A DNA stretch of 64,000 nucleotides from Epiperipatus broadwayi (lineage: Eukaryota; Onychophora; Udeonychophora; Euonychophora; Peripatidae). The DNA lies in contig JAQFVV010012434.1 of NCBI GenBank assembly GCA_028023455.1, forward strand, positions 8,181,355-8,245,354, written 5' to 3'. A program made the translations under genes and the position numbers. Positions 34,850 through 48,391 of the stretch are shown piece by piece; within the stretch, counting starts at the first letter, position 1; each line of letters opens with the position of its first letter. Under the pieces are notes generated by a model. The model had not been told where the DNA came from, made no database searches, and saw only the letters and a program-made list of their open reading frames with translations.

Positions 34850-36319
34850 ATATTGCGGCAAACATAAAGAAAAGTGTGATTTTGGTAATATTTATAAGAA
34901 CAAACACTTTAAATATTCCAATAATTACTTAGTTGGACATTAACAGATCTTTTGTTAATAATATTATTATACGCCTTCTGATTTTGACATTTGGGTTAAT
35001 CAGATCCGTAAAAAAAACCTACCATAATCTAAAAGTATCATTTTTTTTGGAAAGAATAAAAAGTGAGATTTAATTAAGGCTGTAGCACAATAAAACAGGG
35101 GGTTTATAAGCAAATATGTTTATTTTTATGATAGCTTAATTAAGAATAAAGTCCTTAATATTAGTTTTAACAGTTTTAGCGAACTATTTATTAAAATAGT
35201 TTGGTGAAATGATAAGAGTTGCAGATTCTGGAGTTTAAAAATTCATGGGTCATATCCAGTTATTTCACCTCTGACACTCAAACTTCTTATAAACTCCTTA
35301 GCAATAAAGCTATTCATTACTTTATTTACTTTTTGAAAGTAAAATTCTTAATTAAACATTAATAACATTTTAGTCCATTTACTTACAATAAACAAAGACA
35401 ATAAAGGGGATTATGAGTTAAACGATGAAAAAATAAATATTTGACAGTAAAAGATTGGAAATTTAAACAATTAGAAATTCTGATTGTAATTTTTAGAATA
35501 ACTGAAACACAGGCTTATTATATACCTGTGTCTATATATATATATACATTTACAAAAAAGATCTGCTTGAATGTTACTTGAGAAATCAATTGACACAACT
35601 TTTTATCAATAAAAAAAGATAAATGATGATTTTTAAAAAACAGTCCATGTTTTAACTGACGTCCTGCACTAAAATTTAAATTTCTAATCAAATAAATGTG
35701 AAGTACTAACTCCACATTTAATTAAATCATATTCCTTTTTTTTTTTTGTTTTTGCCTTTAGGTCAACTAACTTAATTATTTAATAAAGATTAAATTTTTC
35801 TGATATCGTAATAATTTTCAGGTCTTTGTAATTAAAAGAAAACGCTATCAAACTAAAATCTTTTTATCGTACTTACATATTTGTCCGCAGGTAATGAAAG
35901 TCGCCGGCACAAACAAATGTATGTAGACCGAATTAAACACATTTACAATCTTCTAAAAACAAATATTAGACGATGAGAAAAAAGTTATCAATCAAAATGT
36001 TGGTTTTGCTGCTAATTTTACAGCCAAACAATAGTGCTGTTTTGTTCAGGCTTGCCGAAAGAAAATAATCATTTGTAAAAGAAAGTGGTTTGAGTTAAGA
36101 AAGTTCAGTCCACAGCATTGATGCTAAGAAATAAGTTTGTAAATGTTCAGAATTGCATGGATAAATATATGTATATTATTTATTTATTTATTTTTGCTTT
36201 AGTTAATCACTTGTAATAAATTTAGATTGTTAAATATGTACTTGTTGGAAGATGCTTGTTTGTTTAGTTTTCAGTAAATTAAGTTATAGGTGGCCATTTC
36301 TCAAATAAATCTTTATAAG
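34850..36319. other. AT-rich region, possible tRNA-like relic
   Basis: No gene recognised. Around 35205-35270 the sequence GGTGAAAT...GGGTCATATCC...ATTTCACC has matching ends and a weak B-box-like piece, perhaps an old tRNA-derived repeat. The support is poor. Confidence 0.35.
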
Positions 36320-36324
36320 CTTAG

Positions 36325-36405
36325 ATCAAGAGTTTCCAAACTTTTTTGGCCACAGACCCCTTTACCAAAAACTTTTAAAACTGTCGACCCTCTAGTCATT
36401 TACTT
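36325..36405 (+). mobile_element. hAT-type terminal sequence remnant
   Basis: AGAGTTTCCAAACTTTTTTG followed by GCCACAGACCCCTTTACC resembles the widespread end of hAT-family DNA transposons (a GGTTCCCAAACTTTTTGGCC-type start). I see no partner inverted end nearby, so it is a fragment. Confidence 0.35.
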
Positions 36406-36539
36406 TACTTACTTAAATTAATAAATTTGTACAGTACTCGATATTAAATATTTCACTACATAACAAACTTTTCATTTTAATCACTTGTAATAAATAATTT
36501 AAAAAGATAAAAGAACTATAGAACATGGCATTATCTTGT

Positions 36540-38098
36540 GCAACATTTAATATAGAAACCTGCACTAACAAAAATTAAGGCATAATGGCAATTCATATTC
36601 ATTGGCCTTTTCTATAACTTCTCTCAATATTTGGATATAATCCACTGTATTAAAATCACTTTTAAATCTAGTTTAGTTTTTGATTGGTTAAAATCCAAAG
36701 TTTGACTATGGTAAAAATTTAGATCTGTAAATTCTAATCTCTTCTTTATCACCTTTTTAAAATAAATATTAGTATTGCATTTTTCAATCATATGATCTCT
36801 TAGTCATTTGACAAATAACTTTGTCAAAAAATTTTCTTCTTCTTCACCTGCTTCTTTTAAGCTATCGATTGTAATTTTTTCATTATCTAGAGCTTTTCCG
36901 TTTTTCATAGTTGTAATTGTATATCTCATATTTTCAATTAAAATTGTGAGCAATTCAAAAGGCATAATTGTAGGATATACTTTTATGTGTCCTTTATTGC
37001 TATATAATTCTTAATAACACAATTTCATAATGTTATCTTTCTTTTTAATTATAGTTCCATCTTTTTTTCTTATTACAGAAATAAGTTTCATACTAAAACC
37101 ATGATGTTGCTTTATATTTTTGAAATTTTAACTCTCTGTTATAGCTTTCCATGCTAATTAACAATTATATTTTCTTATATCGTTAACTCTTTTTGTACCA
37201 TTTTACAATATTCTAAATATTCAATTATTTTTAATGCAACATTTTTGTATAATTTCCTACCCTTCTTTTCTTCATAAATTATCTTGTCTCATAAAACTTT
37301 TACCAGTCAATCGCTGTTTGTTTTGTACCACTTATTTTTGTTTTAGTTCTTAATAATATATCAGTTATTTGCCAGTTGATTTTGTTCAAATAGATACATT
37401 TCAAAATCTGTTAATATTTTAAACAATTTGCAAGTTTTAATTTCAATTCATTGAGATGTTTCAGAAGATTAGGAATCTTAACTGAGAATTCTGTATTTTT
37501 TAAATTTTTTTCTTTCTAGTTTTGCTTTGACACTTGTATCTTATATCTCATCACCGATGATCACTTCACTTACTGTGTTAAATTTATTAAGAACATTAAA
37601 ATCTTGAAATACATCTTTTGGGTTAGTCAAAATGTAATCTAGTTCTGTTGTATCTTAATTTTGATGCTACTATGTTCATTTTTGTTTTTTTTCTCAAAAT
37701 TTTTATTTTTAAGCAAACTACACAAGACTATGACCTATCTTATTTCTATCACTAGAACTAAATTTATCTATAGCATTTTCATCTTTCAATTGTTTAGCAA
37801 CTCTAGTATTAAAATCTACTATGACAATTTTTAATTATTTTTGACTGATCAAAAAGCCTTTTGTACATCCACATAAAAATATGAATTATCTGCATGTGGT
37901 ACCTTCCATTGAGGTTAATAACTAATCTTACAACCTTCTCTGATGCACCATTAATCTCCTCAGTATTGTTTGTCCACCTTTTATTTATAATGAATCCTAT
38001 TCCACTTGAGCTTCCAATAATTGTGCCTTTGTAATATAGTACATGTCCCCTTTTTAAATCAATTGTCTCTTCACCATTTTTTTAACTTCACAAAGTCC
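36540..38098 (-). pseudogene. RTE-type LINE: endonuclease and RT relic
   Basis: Read downward from 38098 in shifting frames. The apurinic-type endonuclease comes first: NIVGLCEVK, RGHVLYYKG, SSSGIGFIINKRWTNN, EINGASEKVVRLVINLN, then VDFNTRVAK and LDYILTNPKDVFQDFNVLNK, ending near 37540. A linker with KLISVIRKKDGTIIKKKDNI follows. The reverse transcriptase start is at 37010-36550: TTMKNGKAL, EKITIDSLKEAGEE, LTKLF, and after a gap QILREVIEKANEYELPLCL. The order EN-linker-RT and these motifs fit the RTE clade. Many stops, the loss of the SDH motif and a missing stretch of RT show it is dead. The PLE at 38120 begins directly upstream. Confidence 0.75.
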
Positions 38099-38414
38099 AA
38101 CAATATTGCATTTAATTTATATATATGTTGATACGACGATTTTCAGGGGTTGCATATATAAAAGACATATTTTGAGGGTTCATCCGTGTTAAAAAATGTA
38201 AATATTGATATACCGACGTTTTGACTTGATCACACAAGTCATCCATTGGGTGATAAAAGGTAGAAAGACGGTTGTAGAGCTGCTACGATAACTGATTTGA
38301 AAAAAAAAACGTTACTTAGTAATTTATCTTTTCTATTAGCTGTATAAAAATCACAACGTTATACCCACTTGCTGTAAAATTATATTTCACAAGAACAATT
38401 ATAATATTAATAAA

Positions 38415-40350
38415 ATGCTAAGGAAAACAAGCAATATTATTTTAAACTCTTTTATTAAAAAAACTCTGAAAAATCTAGACAAAATTGACAAAGTATTGCT
38501 GGATTTACGTTTATTCCTTAGTAATAAAATACATCCTTTACTATTGACTAGTTTTGATCGTTTTGCAAATTTTAAATCGATTAAAGATTCGGAATTTGTA
38601 AATAGCAAAGCAAAAGAAAAAATTACAAATGCTAATTAGAACACAATCACCAAATATTATGTATCCAAATCAAAAACCGTTTATAATTTATCTAAGAAAG
38701 CCTTCTCTACAGATGAAGTTTCGGTTTTAGAAAAAGGTTTTAATTTTGCTTTAACGCCTTCCCGGATACCTTTTGAGAAAATTGTTTGTAATGTTGAATC
38801 AGTTCTCGATAAAATAGATTCTTCATCAGCTGATTTAGCTAGAGCTGATATTTGCAATATTTTAAAAAAAGCTAAGTTTCCTAAAAATAATATGTCAAAG
38901 ATAGAAAATCATTAAATAATATAAAATCGGACAAATCAATTGTTGTACTTCCAGCTTATAAAGGTAATGCTACTGTTGTTATGGATCGTGACATTTTCCA
39001 TAATAAAATTTTAGATTTGCTTAATGATAAAACTTATAAACTATCAAAAAGAGATCATACTATGTATTTGGAAAAAAACAACAAAAGCCATTATTAATAA
39101 ATCGCATATTGAAACAGAGATAAAAAATAAAATAATCCCTCTGAAAAATCATGTGGCTGTCCAAAATTTTATGAACTTCCAGAAATTCACAAACCAGATA
39201 CCCCCCTTCATCTAATAGTAAGTGCAATAAGATCTCCAACTCATATTTTAGCTAGATATTTATTGGATTTCATTAAATCTACAATCCCATCTATTAAATC
39301 ATATATTAAAAACTCTTTTCATTTTATTTCTGTTTTAAAAATTAAAAAATTAATGCTAATGACATTCTGGTCAGTTTTGATGTGGTGTCTTTGTTTACAA
39401 ACATCCCAATTGATGAAGCTTTAAATACAATTTCACAACCTTGCAATTTACTAGACCATATTATTGCTTTGATTAAACATTGTCTCTTGAATACATATTT
39501 TGTATACAATGGACAGCATTAGAGACAAGTTTTTGGTACTCCTATGGGCTCACCTATCTCAGGAGTAATAGCTGATTTATTCATGGAAAATATAGATACT
39601 CGTGTTTTAGAATCATCATCTTTAAAACCTCTCATTTGGCTCAGATACATAGATGACACTTTTGTCATATGGCAACATGGAAAACATAAATTAGATGATT
39701 TTTTTCTTACATTTAAATGATTTGCATCCTCATATTAAATTTACAATGGAGACAGAGTCTGATGGAAAACTCCCTTTTCTTGATGTTCTAGTCACCAGAA
39801 CACCAAATAGTTTATCTTTTTCGATTTACAGAAAGAATATGCACACAGACAGATATTTACATTTCCATTCTCATCATCACCCAACTCAGATAGTTTCTGT
39901 AGCCAAAACTCTTTTAAAAAGAGCAATTAACTTTTCAGATAAATCACATTTGAAAGAAGAAATAAATCATATTAATAGTGTTTTATTAGCAAATAGTTAT
40001 AATTATAAATTTATAAAAAAAAGCCTTATTTCAAGTCCAAAATGGACAAAATAGGAAACAAAAAGATGATAAATCAGCTATTAGGATTTGTGTTCCATAT
40101 ATAAAAGGAAATACAGGTAGTATTGGATGTATATTAAAGCGCTATAATATAGATACAGCATTTTCTACTCATTAAAAGATCAGCAATATAATAACCAAGC
40201 CTAAATATTCAATCCCTCTTGAATCTCATGGTGTTTATCAAATCTCATGTGAAAATTGTAAAGCTTCTTACATAGGTATGAGTAATTGTCACATCAGTGT
40301 TAGGAGAGATGAGCGTGCTAATGCAGTTAAACACATTCATCACCAGCAGC
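38415..40350 (+). pseudogene. PLE reverse transcriptase / GIY-YIG endonuclease
   Basis: The pieces appear in order. The N-terminal region (38415-38890) includes AFSTDEVSVLEKGFNFALTP. An early RT segment at 38937-38994 reads LPAYKGNATVVMDRD, where PLEs usually have ADKG, so Asp is changed to Tyr. RT palm motifs follow: VSFDVVSLFTNIPIDEA (about 39368-39420), GTPMGSPISGVIADLFMENI (39536-39595) and RYIDDTFVIW (about 39643-39672), with the catalytic pair Asp-Asp kept. Pre-thumb sequence HIKFTMETESDGKLPFLDVL lies in another frame from 39735. GIY-YIG appears as HGVYQISCENCKASYIG near 40228-40280. Stops (for example near 38637 and 39521) and frameshifts (near 39710) make it non-functional. When intact it would do target-primed reverse transcription. 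Confidence 0.8.
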
Positions 40351-40646
40351 ACTACCACTCCATACTATAGATTCAGGTCATAAAATTGATTTTTCTAGTA
40401 CCAGAATCATATCCATATGTGATAATCTCTACCAGTGCAAAATTAGAGAAGCCATTGAGATACATAAAAGGCCAGATTGTATCAATAAGTGAGATGATAC
40501 CTGCAAACTTCCTTCTATTTGAAAAGATTTTTCTAAAAAACATTCTTAATTTAACATTTTTGCTATTGGTGGAACTTTAACATTTTTTTTTCAAATCAAT
40601 GACTGTAGCACCTCTACAACCAACTTTCTACCTTTTATCACCCAGT

Positions 40647-40674
40647 GGATGACTTGTGTGATCAAGTTGAAACA
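40647..40674 (+). ncRNA. Hammerhead-like core at the second PLE 3' terminus
   Basis: GGATGA, a 5-bp stem ACTTG/CAAGT, one T, then GAAAC. The inverted 5' copy has the same stem at about 38240-38222. The CUGA portion is altered, so it is probably a degenerate relative of the motif at 34757. Confidence 0.3.
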
Positions 40675-40860
40675 TCGGTATATCAATATTTAAATTGTTT
40701 AACACAAATGAACCTGCAAAATATGCCTTATATATATATATATATATATAATGGTAATAAACTATTATAAACAGTCTTTCAATCTGCAAAAATACTTTTG
40801 GTTAATCCCTTAATGTGCCTCAACTGTCATTAAGTTTAAATAACAAATTGAAAGCAAATG

Positions 40861-41319
40861 TCATCCATTCAAGTCCCATGAATCCTGAATTTTAATGTTA
40901 GCAGCTTGTCTATTAATTAAATTCATTTTATTCCTATTTATAAAAATTACTTCCTTAATTTTTTTTTTATTATGGTTTCTTTCTTCATGAATAATCTTCA
41001 CACTTTCAATATCAAACTTAAATTTATATTTACATGTTTTTTCATGATCAAAGAATATTGAAGCAGTCATTAAATCACCATTATTTTTACTTTTCACATG
41101 CTTATGTAACAATTCATGCTCCTTTAATCTTTTTTCAATACTGCACCTTGATTCACCTCTATATGATAACATACATCCACAAAAAATTTGATACACAACA
41201 TTACTTTTCTGCTTGACAGGTATGACATTTTTAGAATTATTTACTAATTTATTAACATTATTTATAATACATAATGAAACATTAAACACATTCTTATATA
41301 TATCCTTAAAAAATTTCAT
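40861..41319 (-). pseudogene. GIY-YIG endonuclease domain of another PLE
   Basis: A 152-residue frame starting with a Met inside the connector region. KQKSNVVYQIFCGC corresponds to the GIY motif, LSYRGESRCSIEKRLKEHEL to the YIG part with Ile changed to Arg, and the end DSWDLNG resembles PLE C-termini. It differs in sequence from the other PLEs here. I find no RT domain upstream (higher coordinates on the minus strand), so it is a truncated remnant although the frame is open. Confidence 0.65.
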
Positions 41320-44300
41320 TTGAGCATTTGAAATATTCCATTTATTTCAAATGAATCTAGATGAATATATTATTAGAAGAGATGATAATATATGGATAGT
41401 TGAAGTCTTAAACTGGATCCTAAGAAATTATAAAAGATCTAGAAAGAAACCTCACATAAAACAAATAAATGAAATAAGAAAGTTTACTAGTGTGATATGG
41501 AAAATCAAAATTTTGAATTGGAGAAGATGGATCAGTCTTTATGAACTCTTCATCCTGCATTAAATTGTAATGTTTGAAAATGATATTGATAGAAAATTTA
41601 TACAAGATTTACATATTTGATGGAAACCACTTTCAAAATTTATACTTCAATGAAATAACAAAGGCTTCACAAAAATGTGGCAGAAATAAAAATCTTAGAT
41701 ATAAAATCTTATTTAAATAAATTAGAGAAGAAACAGTAAGAGTTATTACAATATTGGATTAATAAATACAATTGAAAAGAAACTATCTATCATAAAGACA
41801 AAATATCAATTTATATATTTTTGTTTTAAAAAAAGTTTTCAAAAATTGTCATCTAAAAATATTACAATAAATAATTGGCTGTTACATACTGTTTTTAAAA
41901 AGATAGTTATTTTAGGTTATCAGATAGATAACAAAAGCAGCAAAAAATTCATATATATTTTTAAATTTATTTCACTATATTATTTATGCAGCATTAAGTC
42001 ATATGTTAGAAATTACATATTATCATTTAATGTTACATTAAATAAAGCCTTAATAGATCATTATTTTTCTTCATATCTTATGAATGTTTTATTTTATTCG
42101 AAGACAGTTCTGTTAATAATTCATAAATAAAAATGTATAAATAAATAATATGCCATTAAAAATTTATAATTAGTTATATCTTTACTTTGTTGATTATTTA
42201 AAGATTTTTGACTGTGTTGGTTATTTTTAAAATGATATAAGTATAACAAAACATAATAATTTATTATTTTCATAAGATACTCTATCATTACCAAGAATAC
42301 ATAATAAAATAGACGTTGTTACACAAATTAATTTCATGTTTTTTTAAAAAGCATTTTTGAAATATATTTTAACATCGAGATTGAAAAGCAATAAAATCTA
42401 GCATTAGAATAAAGTTAACAATACAAGATATGAGGCTGATTCTGTATTAGTAATTAACGTAAAGAAGTCTTAAATTATTTTATTTCCAATGTAAAAAAAT
42501 AAAATGAAATAAAATGGGAATTTCTGAATCTTGATAAGATAAAATTATATACATTTGAAAAATAAAAAATTATTAAAATAAATAATTGTGAGATAAAAAC
42601 TAATAATCAAGTTAATTTTCTAAAGAGTATAATTTATATTAATTAAAATATTATTTTAAAAAAACTCCAGTACACAATTATAAAAAATAAAAACCCTTTT
42701 GTTCTATTAACCCCTGTAATAAAACACCAAGAGGTCTTGTAATAACAAAAGAGATTATTGTTCATAATTTTTTTTTTACTGAGTGATAGTTGGCACTGAA
42801 TAAAATTTTAAAAAGATAAATACTTGAATTTTGGAATGGAGATAATTGCTTACAATTTATGGATAACAAACCAACTAAATAATCAATAAAAACTTTCATC
42901 ATTAATGTTTTTGAAAGCCAAAATAGAAGTAAGAGATTTTGAATATTATGAGAGCTGGTAACTTTAATGGAAAAATTAAAGCTTATAGTGTTAAAAAACA
43001 ACAATATAGAAACAAGTGCATCTATATAATAGAAAGCATAGAACTGTATTCTTTCAAAATTTTACATGATTAAGGAACAGAAAATAATAAAGACCTTTTA
43101 AAAACGGAATCAACAAGAATCATTACCATGCTATTGAATTGGATAACAATAAACACAACTGACATCATGATTTTTTTTCATAATTAAACATTAACTTTAT
43201 TAAAATAATTGAGAGAGTGCAAATTTCTCAAGCGCTTATGACTACAACTAGCCAATCAAATCTTAAGCACTGGGACAGAGAATTTAATAAGAAAAGAGCG
43301 GTTCCACTCTCTTCTTTACTTGTCTTTATATATATCCAAGCCATTTTATAATCCTGTCTAAGTTTTTTTTTCTAACATCCTTCATCAGTAATTATGCTGA
43401 TTGTATTATATTACAATGATATTTTATTGTGATCAGGGTATCAACATTTGTACAATAAATGTTGATTATTTTAGTACTTTTATTATTTAACAAAAATAGA
43501 TAATTGCTCATTACTAACCAATACAGGTAAGACAGTCATTCAAAATTATTCTGATCTTGCAAGAAATTTTTTTTAAATAGCCATTGAGTCAATCTAGATA
43601 ATCATCCAATAATTTGTTCATATATGGTAATCATTATTGCTGTTTATTTAGAAATTAAACTTTTAGCTTGTGAATTGTTTATAGGATTTGGCCAATATAA
43701 AAATAATAACTTCTATTCTGTTAGAAAGCTTTTTTTTTATTGAATTAATTACTAATCTGAAAAAGATATGAACTACATCTGCTCCTATAACGTTGACTTT
43801 GACTCAAATCTGGATTAAGATAAAAAAGCTTTTTTAGGGTTTAACTAGTTTAAAACCTTTTTCACATAGCTAGCTTATAGCTAACCCAAATAATCAATAA
43901 AAAAGGCACTTAACTGTCACTAAATGAAAGATAAAACAGGGCTAGAAATGCATTCAAACTCTCACTATTCAACAATTGACAAGTCTGGAGAGAAATGCTT
44001 TCTTTTTCATTGTTTTATCATAAAAATCTATTGGGAAAGCTTTCCCCTTATTTTTATCAAAGTCCTGAGTTGGGAAGCCAATTGTCATGGACTGGGCATA
44101 TCATGTTAAGATGTTAAATAAATTTATTAGAACTTAGTTAATCATAGTGCCACATTGTGGAGCCAATTGTAAAGAAAAACTTTATAACCACTAACCAATC
44201 AATCGAGCTCACACATTGTAATAATATATTTTGCAATCACCAATCAATTAATCAAGTCACATACTGCAAAGCATCAATTGTAATGGAAATTGTATGTATA

Positions 44301-45940
44301 AAAAAAATAAACTAGCCCAATCATTGGATGGTTTAATTATTGATTACAGTTACAATATTGCTTATCCGACTAGCTATACATAAAATATGTCTGGACACCA
44401 AAGACCAATAATAAGAGACATTAAATGATTTACTCTCAGGGTTAACTTGATCAGTGATTTAATTATTCACCAAAATATAAATTGGAAACAAAGGGAATTT
44501 TATTGAATCTAGCCTATATTTTCAGATGGGGATTATATGTAAAACAATATAATGATTAGTGATGGCTTAGATAAATAATTATAAAATTGAATATTAGCAA
44601 AACACAAAATTATCATTTAAGTAATTGTAAGTCTCAAGCATTACCTAATGACCTTTGTACTGAAAAGAGAAAAATAAATAAATAAATAAATTATAAATAA
44701 ATTACAAAGTCATTTCATATAAAACAAATGGCATATACTTTATTATAATTGTGATTCGATTTTCTTTTCAAATGACAATAATTATATTTAACACATACAA
44801 TATTTGTTTACCTTTCAAGTTTTCATTTTAATTCACTATTATTTAAATTAATAATATTTGCTGGCAATAGGCATGGATTGACGTTTAACACAAGAACCAT
44901 CTATTATTATTTAACACACAGAAAGATGCAATAGAAAAGAAATAATGAAAATCATAATAGCTTTTTAAAATAATAATTTAGAATCATCGATATGTTCCTC
45001 AAGGTTAGATCATTTAACTTAAAGAAAAAATTATAAATATTATTTTCCTACTGTGTTGGATATTTATTTGCTTCATTTTCAATTAAAACTATACTCCTCT
45101 TTTAGACTACAAGTACAAACTCTTTAGATTTATTATTTATAATAGGGCTTCTATTATTGCCTCTAAATTCAATATCTTCCTTTATATTCTCATTAATTCT
45201 GAGACTTCAATAAACATTTATCATGGTCTATATAACTCTTAGTATATGAAACTTCTATAAATAAAATATAAAAACGACTCCTATCTCATATGTGAACAAT
45301 ATGCATATATAACACAAATATAAAATATCTACAGCATGATCTACTTTTTTAAACATATCTAATGATGAAACTGTGAATTAAATTCTGAAGAGAAATATTA
45401 AATAATGATAAAATTGTAAACACAAATATAATACATTATGTAAACGACAATCAATTTAATTTCCAGCCTACATTGTGTACAACAGATATGTATAGCAGAT
45501 GTGTACAATGCATTTAAATTAAAACAACAACAAGTGTTTTAATGACAAATAATATATAATATATAATCATTTGTTAATAAAGTGAAATTTGAAACCAGTT
45601 TATTTATATAACGCATATATATAAGACGTAAGAATTAAAGGACAAAAGAACATTTTTATTAATAAGTGACCTCTAGTGTTTTTACTATTAATATTGATAA
45701 AGCAAGGATTTAAAACAATTTACTTATATTATGTACATGCAAATCAAAATAAAATAGAAAATTTTAATACTCAATGAAACTTAATATGTTGTTAATTATA
45801 ATGATTGATTAAAACTTAAAATTAGTTTATATATATAGATAGTTAAATTTAAAAATCAATCGTATAGAAAAAAATCAATAAAAAAAAGATCAAACTAATT
45901 ACCATTTAATCTTCTTTGTTTTCTCTTCATTTTAAAGTTT
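41320..45940. other. AT-rich region, no recognised gene
   Basis: No coding domain is visible. Notable only are a less AT-rich patch at 43210-43350 and a CCAATCAATCGAGCTCACA/CCAATCAATTAATCAAGTCACA doublet at about 44190-44265. The short frames have no signature. Confidence 0.4.
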
Positions 45941-45985
45941 AATAACTATTTAATGTCTTTGTCCATTCCAGCATGGGTTAAGATA
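45938..45985 (+). repeat. Short motif like a cephalopod dispersed repeat
   Basis: TTTAATGTCTTTGTCCATTC followed by CAGCATGGGTTAAG resembles, from memory, a repeat common in squid and octopus DNA (TTTAACGTCC...CCATGCTGGCATGGGTTGG). It is short, so the match is only suggestive. Confidence 0.3.
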
Positions 45986-47819
45986 ACATGTAAAATAATT
46001 TAAAATGACAAAAGCATGAATTCATGAGCCTTCTTTTTTTTAAATGACTCCTTGTATTTTTTATCCAGGTTAGATTAGGGAATAACGAATTAGTGATAGA
46101 CAGATTTTGAATATTTAACTATTGGCTTGCTGTATATGAATAGCTAATCAATGTTTGTTTTCTACTCCAAATGTCTGCTCATCAATAATTTGCTTATTTT
46201 CACTAGATTTTGATTGTGAAATAAGGCAAGATGGAGGGATTTAAATACCTGGACTGTAAATTTATCATTTATCCTGCCACTTCTAATGGTATATCGAGTC
46301 CAATAAATATTGTCATTACACAAAAAAAATTGTATATGAGACAACGGCAAAGTTTTTATTTTTTGCCTTAAGGGCGATTGTCAAGTCTTAAGGTTATAGC
46401 CTTAATAAATATTACTATAGTATTTTTTATGACTATTGTTTAGCTCAGTCTTTCACATACTACTAATATCAATATCTTTATTACAACAATCATTGATTTT
46501 TAAATATTAAAATTTTTAAAAAAATTACATATAAAATTAGCTTTACAATTTATAAAAACAAAATAGATAGATAAATAAATAAATAAACAACAAATAATAC
46601 AATTACATTACAAACAATTTCTAAAAATAAAAATTTGATCTAAACACAATTAGTAATATTATATGCCAATATTTTATTCATTGATATTACAAAAAGGCAA
46701 GTACTTTAAACACAAACCAATATCTTGGTAAAATCTATATGCATATATATATATATTATCACCACTGCCATTTAAATCCCACAATCATAAATAAATGCAT
46801 ATACCAAAAAAAAAATGAAATAAATAATAATAACAACTAATAACAACACATATATATATATATAAAAGCCAAATCAAAAATTTTTTTTCAAACAATAATG
46901 ACACTTTGATAAAAAGCGTGGATCTTTCCAATTTTTCCAATATATATATAAGATTAATATCCCATTGCAAATGTGCATGTACACGCACACACACACACTA
47001 CAGGAATACGTCAAATGTAAAGAAATCGTTCAAAATATTCCTTTTACATGAATATAAATTTATAAACAGCTGCAGTTTAAACATTTTTTTTAAAAAAAAA
47101 ACTTTAAAATTTTTTAAATTATTTTGAAATGTTACAAAAAACTATAATGAATGAAAAGTTGTTAATAATATTATTAAGTGTAATGGATTTAATCTTTCAA
47201 AAAATAACATTGTTAAGCTTAAGTGTGATAAAACAATAAATATTGTTTTAATAATAATTCTACTATCTATGTTATATCCTTAAATTATTGTTTAAATCAG
47301 ATAGAACTAATAATTTATCTAAATTACTCTATAAATGTGAAAGTGTTGTTGTGTTTATTTGTTACTTTATAACTGAATAAATAAAATATTGTATCTTGAT
47401 GAATCTTGCATGATTTTTTTTTTGTGGAAAATTTTATAAGCTATAAATTTTTTGTTTTGTGGTATTTAATTGTTTTAAAAACATTGGTAACTTGCAATAA
47501 AATTTCATCAGAATATCAACCATTTTCTAATGATGTCATAAAAACATAAAAAGAGAGTAGCAATGATTAATAAATTACAGACCTTTAAAAATGTGTGGCC
47601 TGCATATTGAAATTCTTACTGGAAAAATAGAAAAAATTTTTGTGTAAATATATTTTAAATTAATTACATTTCATTTGGACCAATATTTAATTTTTAATTT
47701 GCATATACCACAATATTAAAATTTGTAACCAATTTTTAAATTATCACATGAGAAATATATAGTAATTTACTTTTTATAATACTGCTGTTAATAATTATTT
47801 CATTTATGTAAATATATTT
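45986..47819. other. AT-rich region, no recognised gene
   Basis: Simple repeats (AAAT runs near 46565-46585, TA tracts at 46745 and 46850, a CA run at 46983) and nothing coding that I can support. Confidence 0.4.
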
Positions 47820-48210
47820 TAATTTTCAAGCTTTCTACTAACTTGAGGGTATAGATAGAGAAATGGAGAATATTGTGGTTTTTGGTAAAGGAAATGTACA
47901 TTTTAGTTGGTATTCAATAGATCAAAAATCAAAAATAAAATTTAGATAATGCATAAAAATATTTTAATTAGCAAACTTGTTACTAATGTGAGGGTACAGC
48001 TAGAGAAATGGAGAGAGTTATAGTTTTTGATAAAGCAAAGAAAAATTTTACTTGGTATCCAACACATCAAAAATCAAAAATGGAATATTAATTATAAAAA
48101 TTTTTACTAACATGGGAGAACAGCTAAAGAAATAGAAATAATTAGCAAGGACATTTTTTATTTAGTATTCAATACATCAACAATCTAAAATAAAATTTAG
48201 ATAATAATAA
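47820..48210 (+). repeat. Three degenerate tandem repeats of about 130-150 bp
   Basis: Each unit carries a TACTAAC(T/A)TG(A)GGG start, AGAAATGGAGA or AGAAATAGAAA, a TTTTA(G/C)TTGGTAT block and CATCAAAAATCAAAAAT. The third unit is shorter. No coding sense. Confidence 0.65.
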
Positions 48211-48354
48211 AGCATTAAAAAATCCTACTGCTCAAAATATATTCTCATATACATATAAATTTTAAATATATTTGAATTATTAATTACATTATATATTCTT
48301 TTATACTTTTATTTTTATTATTCTACAATGTGGAGTAAAGCTGCAGTGCAGTTA

Positions 48355-48391
<37 letters not shown>

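Larger units (their letters stand above)
38120..40740 (+). mobile_element. Penelope-like element with inverted terminal repeats, decayed
   Basis: A stretch of about 140 bases at 38145-38290 recurs inverted at 40605-40740. It contains CTACCTTTTATCACCC, GGATGACTTGTGTGATCAAG and TCGGTATATCAATATTTA in the right-hand orientation. Between them is a plus-strand PLE coding region running from the N-terminal domain to the GIY-YIG domain. Partial inverted copies at the 5' end are normal for PLEs. A (TA)n tract follows the 3' end. Confidence 0.75.
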
